Below the pieces are notes generated by a model. It was not told the DNA's origin. It saw only the letters and a list, made by a program, of their open reading frames with translations, and did no database searches. From Microbacterium terrae (GTDB taxonomy: Bacteria > Actinomycetota > Actinomycetes > Actinomycetales > Microbacteriaceae): a stretch of DNA of 64,000 nt. A program made the translations under genes and the position numbers. Each line of letters begins with the position of its first letter. The stretch's first letter is position 1. Shown piece by piece: positions 1-7,449 of this stretch. Where the stretch lies: positions 62,001 to 126,000 of the forward strand of contig NZ_JAFDSS010000001.1 of the NCBI RefSeq assembly GCF_017831975.1. Direction: 5' to 3'.

Positions 1-156
1 GTTCGCCACCGCCCAGGCGACCGCGCGGATGAGGCGATCGACGCGCTCCTGGTCGTAGGTCTCGATGACAGCCAGAGCAGCGCGGGCGCGCTCGAACACA
101 TCGTCGAGCTCCGCCTCCTGCTCGCTCGAGAGCACTCTGCTCGCCGGTTCAGCCAT
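1..156 (-). CDS. Acylating-type aldehyde dehydrogenase, N-terminus only (runs off window)
   Basis: Only the first 52 codons are in the window. The ATG is preceded by a GGAG ribosome binding site, and the frame stays open to base 1. The segment (FERARAALAVIETYDQERVD, then an Ala/Trp/Val-rich helix) resembles the N-terminus of CoA-acylating aldehyde dehydrogenases of the sulfoacetaldehyde or succinate-semialdehyde type, which turn an aldehyde, CoA and NAD(P)+ into an acyl-CoA. The family call is from memory of sequence pattern; the catalytic Cys lies outside the window. It is divergent from the quinoprotein dehydrogenase gene across a 293-bp control region. A role downstream of periplasmic alcohol oxidation is an inference from position. 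Confidence 0.55.
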   Translation of the reverse strand, partial: MAEPASRVLSSEQEAELDDVFERARAALAVIETYDQERVDRLIRAVAWAVAN

Positions 157-228
157 GACAACTCCGTTCATCGGCATCGATGTCGACGGCCGAATGCTAT
201 TGAGCCGCCGACGGCTGCGGCAAAGCGT

Positions 229-245
229 GTCTCACTGGGCAGGAA
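229..245 (+). promoter_or_regulatory. Candidate IclR operator, degenerate copy
   Basis: GTCTCACTGGGCAGGAA agrees with 12 of 17 positions of GTTCCACTCGGCGGGAC, the motif found near the IclR genes. It sits about 73 bp upstream of the aldehyde dehydrogenase start, in the divergent region. Its inner TCTCACTGGG recurs inverted at 383-392. This is the weakest member of the set. Confidence 0.3.
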
Positions 246-376
246 TCCAGGCTCGACGACCGCGGTGTCGACGCCGCGTGTACCACTCGCTGGGCCGAAG
301 GGTTGCCGCCGCCAGGGAGCGGGAATAGCGTCCGAGCGCTGACCGTCCCGGCCGATTCCCCAGATTCGCCGGAGCG

Positions 377-393
377 ATCGCACCCAGTGAGAT
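377..393 (+). promoter_or_regulatory. Candidate IclR operator upstream of the quinoprotein gene
   Basis: ATCGCACCCAGTGAGAT is a 7-3-7 inverted repeat with one mismatch, centred about 65 bp upstream of the ATG at 450. Read on the minus strand it shares TCTCACTGGG with the site at 229-245. The length and the 7-3-7 layout match the other IclR-type sites in the window, but the sequence is more divergent. Confidence 0.35.
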
Positions 394-449
394 GACGGAA
401 GGCGCCTCCGCTCGACGTCATCGGATCAACGACGATCAAGGAGTCATCG

Positions 450-3137
450 ATGCGCAAGCGACTGACCCGGCGGTTGGGTGCTGCAGGGATCGGAGCACTC
501 GTCGTGCTCGCCCTCGCGGCCTCACCCGCGTACGGAATCGGGAGTCCCGCCGAGCCCGTTCCCCCAGCAGGACTGTCGGGACTGGATCCCACGGGTGCCG
601 ACATGCCCACTGTCGGCGGCAACCTCGGCAACCAGCACTACTCCGGGCTGACCGACATCACCAAGAAGAACCTGAAGAAGCTCGCGCCGGCGTGGCGCAC
701 GCATCTCTCGGAGGTGGCACCCGCTTCCGACGACGTCGGTCAGCAGACCACGCCGATCGTCGTCGACGGGATCATCTACCTCGACACGCCGAGCGGGGGA
801 GTCATCGCCGTCGACGGCGCTTCGGGCGCACCGGTGTGGAAGTGGGAGAACGACGTCTACGGCCTGTCGGGCACGCGCCGGGGCGTGGCAGCCGGAGACG
901 GGAAGATCTTCACCCTGGGGGGCGGCAACCGCGTCGTCGCACTCGACCAGGAGACCGGCGCCGAGGTGTGGGCGGTGCAGCCCACCGGGCCCGCGGGCGA
1001 AGACCTCGGTCGCGTCGGCAAGGTCGCGACCGTCTACTCGGACGGCATCGTGTACGCGCACGCCGCCGACGGTGACCGCGGCGCCGTCGTCGCGCTCGAT
1101 GCGAGCGACGGCTCGTACGTCTGGCACTTCTTCGGCGGCCCGCCCCGCGGCGAGGTGTTCACCGGGCTCGACGGCGTATCCTTCGACGCGTCGGCGACCT
1201 GGGGGCCTGTGCTCGCCGACGGCACCGACTGCTCGGAAGAGGGCGGGGCGACGTCGTGGATGCACGGCGCCGTCGACCCCGAACTGGGCATGTACTACAT
1301 GACCTTCGGCAATGCGCGCAGCTGCACGTCGTCGCAGAACGGGTCGCTGCGGCCGGGCGACAACCTGTTCTCGAGCACGCTCGTGGCGGTGGATGCCGCG
1401 ACCGGCGACTACAAGTGGCACTACCAGTCGATCCATCACGACGTGTGGGACATGGACAACGTCCACCCGCCGACACTGGCCGACATCGAGATCGCGGGCG
1501 AGGAGCGCAAGGTCCTCTTCTACGGCAGCAAGTCGGGCCACCAGTTCGTCCTCGACCGCACCGACGGCACTCCGGCGCTCCCCGTCGTCGAGAAGGAGAT
1601 GATCACGGACTCGCGCCAGGCTCACTCTGCGACGCAGCCGTTCCCCGAGAACCGGCTCCTGCCGGACTGCGTCGTGTGGGAGAAGCTCGACCCCGACAAC
1701 ATCCCCGGCGATCCCTGGCGCGCCGTGCCCAACTACAACGGCTACCAGCCCGACGCCGAGGGCAACCTCGTCTTCAACCCCGACAGCTACGTCGCGGCGG
1801 ACGAGCCGTTCCTGACGTATCCGGCCGGTTCGGCCGATCACCGCGAGGGATGCATGTACGACCCGCAGTGGGATCTGCCGATCCTGTCGACGACGAGCCA
1901 GAACGGTGGCGCGGACTGGTCGAACAACGCGTACAGCCCGCGGACGAACCTCGTCTACTACCCCTACGGCACCAACCCCGTGGCCCACTGGAACGGAGCG
2001 GCGGCCAACGGTCAGCGCGCGATCGGCCAGTACCAGACGGGTGGCATCCTCGCCTACGACGCCTCGACGGGCGAGGTCGCGTGGCAGAACCACCTCGGCA
2101 CCGACATGTCGCACGGTCAGGGGCCCCTGGTCACGGCGACCGATCTGCTCTTCGCCGGGCAGATCGACGGGCGTCTCCTCGCGTTGGATGCGAAGAACGG
2201 CAAGCAGCTGTGGGAGTTCCAGACCGGATCGGGGATCGCGGGAGCGCCCGTGACGTACGAGGTCGACGGCGAGCAGTATGTCGCCGTCATCGCGGCGGGC
2301 TCGACGAACCCCTACGGCGCATCGGTGACGCAGGGCGACTCGCTGTGGGCGTTCAAGCTGGGCGGCGACCACGTCACCGCGTCGGGAAGCCAGGAGGGGC
2401 CCGACACGGCACCGCTGACGATCCGGCGTCCGGTGAGCGGGGCGGCTGTCGAGGGGGCGACCGTCGGGAACACCGTCCTGCTCGCGCGCAGCAGCCGTAC
2501 GGCCGACACCGCGGCGGCACGGGACAGTGTGGCGCAGAGCGCGATGCAGCCGACGCACCTGCGAGTGCCGGTCGGCAGCACCGTGACCTTCCTCAACCCG
2601 GGGGCCGAGACGTTCCCGAGCTTCCCGAACGTCAAGGCGCACTGCGCGACGCAGTTCTTCGAGGGCGAGTTCAACGTGCGGCTCGAGCCGGGGGAGTCGT
2701 ACCAGCACACGTTCGACCGTGCCGGGGAGTACTACTTCAACGACTGCACCGACCCGCGACCCACGGGCAAGATCGAGGTGTACCTCGAGGCGGAGGATCG
2801 TCCCGGTGCACTCACCTTCATCCCGAAGCGACTGGATCTCGGGGCTCGATCGGGGCTCTTCACCGATGTGAAGGGTCTGGTGATCGCGCACTTCGCGGTT
2901 CCGCGCGGCTATCGCTACGACGGTGGGGCGATGCTGACAACCCCCCTGTCGGACAGCCCGCTCCCCGCCGGGAAGGTGGTCGGCCTCGGAAAGCATCTCG
3001 TCGTGACGTTCGACAAGGCCGCTCTCGACAACAACGTGCCCGAAGGAGAGGTGTCGTTGACGCTCGTCGCCGACTTCACCCATGACGGTGTCCAGAAGCG
3101 CCTGTCATCGACCGCGACGGTGACCGTCGTCAAGTAG
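450..3137 (+). CDS. Secreted PQQ-dependent (quinoprotein) alcohol dehydrogenase-type protein with cupredoxin-like tail
   Basis: 895 aa. The start is fixed by AAGGAG at 438-443 and a signal peptide (residues 1-30, ending ASPAYG). Residues about 45-650 form a beta-propeller of PQQ enzymes, with repeats of the type ALDxxTGxxVW. The active-site loop reads HHDVWDMDN: D334 is the expected catalytic Asp, and D336 two residues later is the position that marks lanthanide-dependent enzymes such as XoxF. N288 (in FGNA) matches the metal-binding Asn, but the usual Glu ligand is not evident and the adjacent Cys-Cys pair of classic enzymes is absent. Residues 700-776 look cupredoxin-like (H731, C766) but lack the second His and Met of a type-1 copper site, and an Ig-like segment follows to 895. 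Known members oxidise alcohols outside the membrane; substrate and metal here are inferred. No PQQ synthesis genes are in the window. Confidence 0.85.
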   Translation: MRKRLTRRLGAAGIGALVVLALAASPAYGIGSPAEPVPPAGLSGLDPTGADMPTVGGNLGNQHYSGLTDITKKNLKKLAPAWRTHLSEVAPASDDVGQQTTPIVVDGIIYLDTPSGGVIAVDGASGAPVWKWENDVYGLSGTRRGVAAGDGKIFTLGGGNRVVALDQETGAEVWAVQPTGPAGEDLGRVGKVATVYSDGIVYAHAADGDRGAVVALDASDGSYVWHFFGGPPRGEVFTGLDGVSFDASATWGPVLADGTDCSEEGGATSWMHGAVDPELGMYYMTFGNARSCTSSQNGSLRPGDNLFSSTLVAVDAATGDYKWHYQSIHHDVWDMDNVHPPTLADIEIAGEERKVLFYGSKSGHQFVLDRTDGTPALPVVEKEMITDSRQAHSATQPFPENRLLPDCVVWEKLDPDNIPGDPWRAVPNYNGYQPDAEGNLVFNPDSYVAADEPFLTYPAGSADHREGCMYDPQWDLPILSTTSQNGGADWSNNAYSPRTNLVYYPYGTNPVAHWNGAAANGQRAIGQYQTGGILAYDASTGEVAWQNHLGTDMSHGQGPLVTATDLLFAGQIDGRLLALDAKNGKQLWEFQTGSGIAGAPVTYEVDGEQYVAVIAAGSTNPYGASVTQGDSLWAFKLGGDHVTASGSQEGPDTAPLTIRRPVSGAAVEGATVGNTVLLARSSRTADTAAARDSVAQSAMQPTHLRVPVGSTVTFLNPGAETFPSFPNVKAHCATQFFEGEFNVRLEPGESYQHTFDRAGEYYFNDCTDPRPTGKIEVYLEAEDRPGALTFIPKRLDLGARSGLFTDVKGLVIAHFAVPRGYRYDGGAMLTTPLSDSPLPAGKVVGLGKHLVVTFDKAALDNNVPEGEVSLTLVADFTHDGVQKRLSSTATVTVVK

Positions 3138-3151
3138 GCCGGCCCGCCCGA

Positions 3152-3194
3152 ACATCGGTCCGTCCTCGCCGCCACGGCGGGGGCGGACCGATGT
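3152..3194 (+). terminator. Hairpin after the quinoprotein gene
   Basis: An 11-bp perfect stem (ACATCGGTCCG at 3152-3162, complement at 3184-3194) lies 14 bp past the stop codon, with a GC-rich loop and no T run. It probably ends or stabilises the dehydrogenase mRNA before the TRAP operon. Confidence 0.5.
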
Positions 3195-3205
3195 GCGCGA
3201 GTGGT

Positions 3206-3222
3206 GTCCCATTCGGCGAGAC
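3206..3222 (+). promoter_or_regulatory. Candidate IclR operator upstream of dctQ
   Basis: GTCCCATTCGGCGAGAC keeps the GTYCC...GRGAC ends of the motif found at 8188-8204, with a 7-3-7 layout. It lies 123 bp upstream of the dctQ ATG and just past the preceding hairpin, where a promoter for the TRAP genes is expected. Confidence 0.45.
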
Positions 3223-3316
3223 TGTGCTTTGCGCGCATCGAATGGGCGGCCAGAGTCGCAGGGGCGGCAGCGTGTGCGAGCATGTGCCGCCCCCCGCATC
3301 AACAGAGAGGTTGACT

Positions 3317-3349
3317 ATGCACCCCGACACCGTGGCGGTTGCGCCATGA
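3317..3349 (+). CDS. 10-codon leader ORF coupled to dctQ
   Basis: The frame reads M-H-P-D-T-V-A-V-A-P then TGA. It has its own AGAGAGG ribosome binding site at 3304-3310, six bases before the ATG, and its stop overlaps the dctQ start as ATGA. dctQ itself has no clear Shine-Dalgarno sequence, so dctQ may be translated by ribosomes finishing this leader. The peptide has no run of one amino acid that would suggest attenuation. It is a prediction from sequence only. Confidence 0.35.
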   Translation: MHPDTVAVAP

Positions 3350-3990
3350 CCGAGAAGGATCCCGGGGACAAGCCCGAGGAACCGTCGGGCGTCGACCCCG
3401 CCGTGGCCGCGGAGTCGGGCCTCGGCGACTCGATCTACGGGCACACCAACACCGTGTTCACGGTTCCGAAGTTCAACCAGGATGTGCCACCCGACCCGCG
3501 CGTGCTGCGCGTGCTGTCCGCCATCGAGATCACGGTCGGGGTCACGCTCTTCGCACTCATCGTCATCGGCGTGATGTACCAGGTGCTCGGGCGGTACTTC
3601 CCCGGGGTGTCCTGGGTCGGCGCAGGCGAACTCGCGCTGCTGTCGATGGTGGCGATGACCTTCGTCATGACCGGTTATCTCGTCGGCCGCAACGGGCACA
3701 TCGTCCTCGAGGTCTTCGATGAGCTCCTCGCGGGTCGGAGGCTGTTCGCGGTCCTCCGGATCGTCTCGGCGGTGATCATGGTGGTCACGTGTCTCGCGCT
3801 CGCCTACGAGGCCTGGGTCAAGATCACCATCGAGTGGGGCCGAGCCAGCGCCGCGATGCACATCCCGTTCGGCGCGCTCTACATCTTCGCTCTAGTCGGG
3901 TTCCTCTCGGCGGCGATCCACTCCGCGTGGAAGATCCCGTACGCGAACCGCCCCGAGCGCAAGCTCGACATCGGCGAGATGGAGGGCTAG
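3346..3990 (+). CDS. dctQ: TRAP transporter small permease (DctQ type)
   Basis: 214 aa. The small membrane subunit of a tripartite ATP-independent periplasmic transporter pairs with DctM to import a substrate delivered by DctP. The first 55 or so residues are a hydrophilic, acidic N-terminal extension; four membrane segments follow at about 60-82, 95-115, 132-152 and 175-195, the usual DctQ layout. The ATG at 3346 overlaps the stop of a short leader ORF. Longer in-frame reading upstream to 3193 is possible but would run through the intergenic operator and gives no signal-like sequence. dctM begins 3 bp after the stop, so the two are co-translated. Confidence 0.85.
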   Translation: MTEKDPGDKPEEPSGVDPAVAAESGLGDSIYGHTNTVFTVPKFNQDVPPDPRVLRVLSAIEITVGVTLFALIVIGVMYQVLGRYFPGVSWVGAGELALLSMVAMTFVMTGYLVGRNGHIVLEVFDELLAGRRLFAVLRIVSAVIMVVTCLALAYEAWVKITIEWGRASAAMHIPFGALYIFALVGFLSAAIHSAWKIPYANRPERKLDIGEMEG

Positions 3991-3993
3991 GTC

Positions 3994-5274
3994 GTGGATC
4001 TCTGGCTCTACATCCTGCTGCTCGTCGTCTTCCTGCTCCTGCGGGTGCCCGTCGCCTTCGCGATGATCGCCGCGAGCATGCTGTACTTCTACAGCCACGA
4101 CCTGTCGGCCGGCTACGCGATCACGTCCGTGGTCAACGGCATCAACAGCTTCCCACTCCTCGCCGTGCCGCTGTTCATCTTCGTCGGCACCATCGCGAAC
4201 AACCTCGGCATCGCCACCCGGCTCTACGACTTCGCGCGGGCACTCCTTCCTCGTCTCCCGGGGAACCTCGCGTACGTGAACCTCGGCACGGCCATCGGCT
4301 TCTCGTGGATCAGCGGCTCCGCCCTCGCCGATGCCGCCTCCACGAGCAAGGTTCAGATCCCGCAGATGCTGAAAGCGGGATACCCCTACGGCTTCTCGGC
4401 GGGACTCACGGCGTCGGGCTCGCTCATGAGCACCGTCATGCCGCCGAGCATCCCGGCCGTTCTGTTCGCGGCCACGGCGTCGATCTCGACCGGCGCCCTG
4501 TTCGCCGGATCGATCATCCCGGCCGGCCTGATGGCGCTCGGCCTCGCGCTGTACGTGTTCGTCTGGGTCCGCTTCCACCCCGAGGTCGCCTCGAGCCGTC
4601 CATTCGTCGCGGCGATGCTCGGCAAGGCGAGCGCGCGGGTGATCGGGCCGGCGCTGCTTCCGGTGATCATCCTCGGCGGCATCTTCAGCGGGTGGTTCAC
4701 GCCGACCGAGAGCGCGGGCATCGCGGCCGTCTACATGCTGCTGCTCGGCCTCATCTACCGCACCCTCACCTGGCGGGTGTTCTGGAAGGCCGCGAAGGAG
4801 ACGGTCATCATCTCGGGCGGCATCCTGCTGATCCTCGGAGCGTCGAACCTCATGGGTCAGGTGCTCGCCCGCGAACAGGTCTCGCGGGCGCTCGGGGAGT
4901 GGCTGACGGGGCTCACCGACAACCCGATCGTGTTCCTCCTGCTCCTGAACGTGCTGCTCATCCTGTTGGGGATCTTCCTCGAGGCGCCGCCGGTCATCCT
5001 GGTGCTCGTGCCGATCCTCATGCCGATCATCGGGCAATTCGGGATCGACCCGGTGCAGCTCGGCGTGATCATGATCCTGAACCTCATGATCGGCTCGCTC
5101 ACGCCACCTGTCGGCGCCGTGCTGTTCGTCGTCGGCTCGATCACCCGCAGACCGATGGGAGAGCTGTTCCGCGGCATCCTCCCCTTCCTCATACCACTGG
5201 GCGTGGTGCTCCTGCTGCTCACGATCTTCCCCGTCGTCGTCACGCTGGTGCCGACGCTGCTCGGGTTGATGTAG
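3994..5274 (+). CDS. dctM: TRAP transporter large permease (DctM type)
   Basis: 426 aa, the normal DctM length. It is the ion-coupled channel subunit that moves the substrate across the membrane. About 12 hydrophobic segments run through the protein, with the family hallmarks of a conserved N-terminal VPVAFAM segment, a GSALADAAS motif near residue 110 and an S-L-T-P-P-V-G motif near 370. The start is GTG, three bases after dctQ; the ribosome binding site GGAGGG lies inside the end of dctQ. A hairpin at 5299-5331 separates it from dctP, which has its own operator and leader. Confidence 0.9.
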   Translation: MDLWLYILLLVVFLLLRVPVAFAMIAASMLYFYSHDLSAGYAITSVVNGINSFPLLAVPLFIFVGTIANNLGIATRLYDFARALLPRLPGNLAYVNLGTAIGFSWISGSALADAASTSKVQIPQMLKAGYPYGFSAGLTASGSLMSTVMPPSIPAVLFAATASISTGALFAGSIIPAGLMALGLALYVFVWVRFHPEVASSRPFVAAMLGKASARVIGPALLPVIILGGIFSGWFTPTESAGIAAVYMLLLGLIYRTLTWRVFWKAAKETVIISGGILLILGASNLMGQVLAREQVSRALGEWLTGLTDNPIVFLLLLNVLLILLGIFLEAPPVILVLVPILMPIIGQFGIDPVQLGVIMILNLMIGSLTPPVGAVLFVVGSITRRPMGELFRGILPFLIPLGVVLLLLTIFPVVVTLVPTLLGLM

Positions 5275-5298
5275 CGCCACGAGCGTCGATCCCGAGGA

Positions 5299-5331
5299 CC
5301 CCCGTGGCGTGCGAAGCCGGCGCCGCGGGGG
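5299..5331 (+). terminator. Hairpin after dctM
   Basis: CCCCCGTGGCG at 5299-5309 pairs with CGCCGCGGGGG at 5321-5331 (11 bp with one G-U pair, 11-base loop). It has no T tail. It separates the dctQM transcript from dctP. Confidence 0.45.
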
Positions 5332-5367
5332 CCTCGCGCGTGCGCGCCGGTGCCCGGGAGCGTGGAT

Positions 5368-5384
5368 GTTCCACTCGACGGGAC
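5368..5384 (+). promoter_or_regulatory. Candidate IclR operator upstream of dctP
   Basis: GTTCCACTCGACGGGAC differs from the site at 8188-8204 by one base. It sits 184 bp before the dctP start in a 293-bp gap that otherwise holds only the dctM hairpin and the dctP ribosome binding site. The near-identity to the copy in the IclR gene is strong evidence that this is a regulator site. Confidence 0.6.
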
Positions 5385-5567
5385 ATCGCTATGCGAAGCG
5401 GCGGAAGTCCGCGAAAGTCGGCACTGGCACGAGACAGTCTCCCGACAGCGCGGTCGACGTGAACCCGCCTCCGGGCGGGGGAGGATCGACCCGGATGCCG
5501 CGAGCCGACAACCGAAAGTCACATCCGCACCTGCACGATGGCGTGCACACAGTAAGAGGAGAGTCAC

Positions 5568-6623
5568 ATGGGCACAGCCCGATCGACGCGCCGGAGCCGG
5601 TTCGCGGCGTCGGTGCTCGCAGCATCCGCCCTCGTCGTCACCGGCTGCGCCGGCGGCGGCACCCCCGAGAGCACGACGAGCGAACCCGCCGCCGAGAGCG
5701 AGCCGGTGACGCTCACCGTCGCCACGAGCCAGAACGAGGAGACCCCGAACTACTACTGCGGCGTAGAGCTGCTGAAGGATCGTCTCGAGGCGGCCGACAT
5801 CGGCTTCACGGTGGAGCTCTACCCGGCGAGCCAGCTCGGTCCCGACGCCGATCGCTTCCCCCTCGTGCAGGCGGGTGACATCGACATCGACCTGCAGGGC
5901 GCATCGGCGCTGAGCTCGACGTTCGAGCCCATCGGCGTGGTCGACGCCGCCTACGCGTTCGACGACGTCGACCACGCATTCCAGTGGATCGACGAAGGCT
6001 CGGAGGAGCTGTTCACGTCGTTCCACGAGGCGACCGGGGTGAACATCGTCGACGGCTGGTTCTTCGGCAACCGCACCTTCACGACCAAGGACGTCGCGGT
6101 GACGAGCCCTGACGATCTCGATGGCGTCGCGATCCGGTTCCCGAACTCGCCGCAGTTCCTCGCGAACGCCGAGGCGCTGGGGGTCACGAACCCCGTGTCC
6201 GTCGCCGTCGAGGAGGTCTACTCGGCGCTTCAGCAGGGCATCGCCGTCGGCCAGGAGAACCCGATCGTCGCGACCCACTCGTCGAGCTACGACGAGGTGC
6301 TCAACACGGCGGTGCTCAACAACCACAACGTCGGCATCCACTGGATCCTCGTGAGCGACAAGACCTACGAGAAGATGAGCGAGGAGCAGACCGCGCTGCT
6401 CGAGGAGACCATCCACGAGATCCGCCCCGAGAACGAGACCTGCGTCGACGAGGCGACCGAGGAGATCCTCGACGACTACCGCTCGAACGCGGACTTCACG
6501 GTGATCGAGCAGGAGGACATCGACATGGATGCCTTCATCGAGAAGGCCGAGGAGTTCTTCGGCACCTACTTCACCGGTGAGAACCTCGCGGCCTACCAGG
6601 CCATCCGCGACATGGCGGACTGA
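5568..6623 (+). CDS. dctP: TRAP transporter substrate-binding lipoprotein (DctP type)
   Basis: 351 aa. A lipoprotein signal ends in the lipobox VTGC, giving a membrane-anchored receptor suited to a Gram-positive cell. The DctP fold is visible from about residue 45. The motif DLDGVAIRFPNSPQF carries the Arg that in this family salt-bridges the carboxylate (or sulfonate) of the ligand, so an organic acid is the likely cargo. The start is supported by AGAGGAGAG eight bases upstream. The gene order dctQ, dctM, dctP with an internal hairpin allows the receptor to be made separately from the permeases. The gene ends in a strong terminator shared with the convergent IclR gene. Confidence 0.9.
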   Translation: MGTARSTRRSRFAASVLAASALVVTGCAGGGTPESTTSEPAAESEPVTLTVATSQNEETPNYYCGVELLKDRLEAADIGFTVELYPASQLGPDADRFPLVQAGDIDIDLQGASALSSTFEPIGVVDAAYAFDDVDHAFQWIDEGSEELFTSFHEATGVNIVDGWFFGNRTFTTKDVAVTSPDDLDGVAIRFPNSPQFLANAEALGVTNPVSVAVEEVYSALQQGIAVGQENPIVATHSSSYDEVLNTAVLNNHNVGIHWILVSDKTYEKMSEEQTALLEETIHEIRPENETCVDEATEEILDDYRSNADFTVIEQEDIDMDAFIEKAEEFFGTYFTGENLAAYQAIRDMAD

Positions 6624-6635
6624 CCGAGAAGTGAG

Positions 6636-6674
6636 GGAGTGGCGGGTGCGGATCGCACCCGCCACTCCTTTTTT
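6636..6674 (+). terminator. Intrinsic terminator after dctP
   Basis: A perfect 15-bp stem (6636-6650 with 6654-6668) and a 3-base loop are followed by six Ts at 6669-6674. This is the only classic T-tailed rho-independent terminator noticed in the window. It also faces the end of the convergent IclR gene. Confidence 0.9.
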
Positions 6675-6681
6675 CTCCGGG

Positions 6682-7446
6682 TCAAGACACGTGGTCCGCG
6701 GCGATCGCGCGTCCGAGCGCAATGCCGGCCGCCCGCACCGCGGGAGCGACACGTTCGGGGGCGACATCGGCGATGAGGCCGGTGATGGAGATCGCCACGA
6801 GCGGTGAGGAGACGGCGCCGACTGCGGTACTCGCCACGCACAGCCGCCCGGGCATGCACTCCTCGCGCTCGACGGCGACGCCGGCGCGCCGGATGTCGGC
6901 GAGCTCCTGCTGCAGCACGGCCGGGTCGCAGATCGTGCGGGGTGTGAGCGGCCCGAGGCCGGCGCCGACGACGCCGGCGACGACAGCGTGGGGGGAGAAC
7001 GCGAGGAGTGCCTTGCCGAGTGCGGTCGCGTGGGCCGGGAGCCGTCCGCCGACCCGCGTCGGCGGCTTCGATGTCGGCTCCCCGCGCACCGTGGCGACGA
7101 TGATCACGTCCGCCGCCTCGAGCACCGCGAGATTGACGGTCTGACCGGTGCGGTCTCGCAGCTCGTTCATCACCGGAAGGGCGGCGCGGCGCAGTCTCCG
7201 CGGCATCTCGACGGTCTGACCGAGCTCGAACAGCCGAACCCCGATGTACAGCCTGTCGCCGTCTCGGTCGAGGAATCGCTGCCCGACGAGGTCGGCGGCG
7301 ATCCGCGACACCGTCGACTTCGGCAGATTCGCGCGGCGCGCGAGCTCTGAGACACCGAGTCCGTCGTCATGCTCGCCGAACGCCTCGAGCACCGCGGTGA
7401 TCCGATCGAGGACGCTGACCGAATCGGTCCAGCCTGATGTGCGCAC
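6682..7446 (-). CDS. IclR-family regulator, second member of pair A
   Basis: 254 aa from a GTG start. A winged-helix domain (residues about 10-75, with SELARRANLPKSTVSRIAAD as the recognition region) precedes the IclR effector domain (about 85-250). IclR proteins bind DNA as dimers and sense small metabolites. The gene starts 3 bp after the stop of the other pair-A gene, so they are co-transcribed. It is closer in sequence to the second gene of pair B (9974-10744; both have DDGLGxSELAxRAxLPKSTVSR) than to its own neighbour, which points to duplication of a two-gene unit. It is convergent with dctP, and the operator motif near these genes recurs upstream of dctQ and dctP. Confidence 0.88.
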   Translation of the reverse strand: MRTSGWTDSVSVLDRITAVLEAFGEHDDGLGVSELARRANLPKSTVSRIAADLVGQRFLDRDGDRLYIGVRLFELGQTVEMPRRLRRAALPVMNELRDRTGQTVNLAVLEAADVIIVATVRGEPTSKPPTRVGGRLPAHATALGKALLAFSPHAVVAGVVGAGLGPLTPRTICDPAVLQQELADIRRAGVAVEREECMPGRLCVASTAVGAVSSPLVAISITGLIADVAPERVAPAVRAAGIALGRAIAADHVS

Positions 7447-7449
7447 GGG

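Noticed and set aside
522..3083. 853-codon open frame on the minus strand
   Set aside because: It is an antisense shadow of the quinoprotein gene caused by high GC: composition is Arg/Val/Asp/Gly-rich with no recognisable domain, and the plus-strand protein has clear motifs, signal peptide and ribosome binding site.
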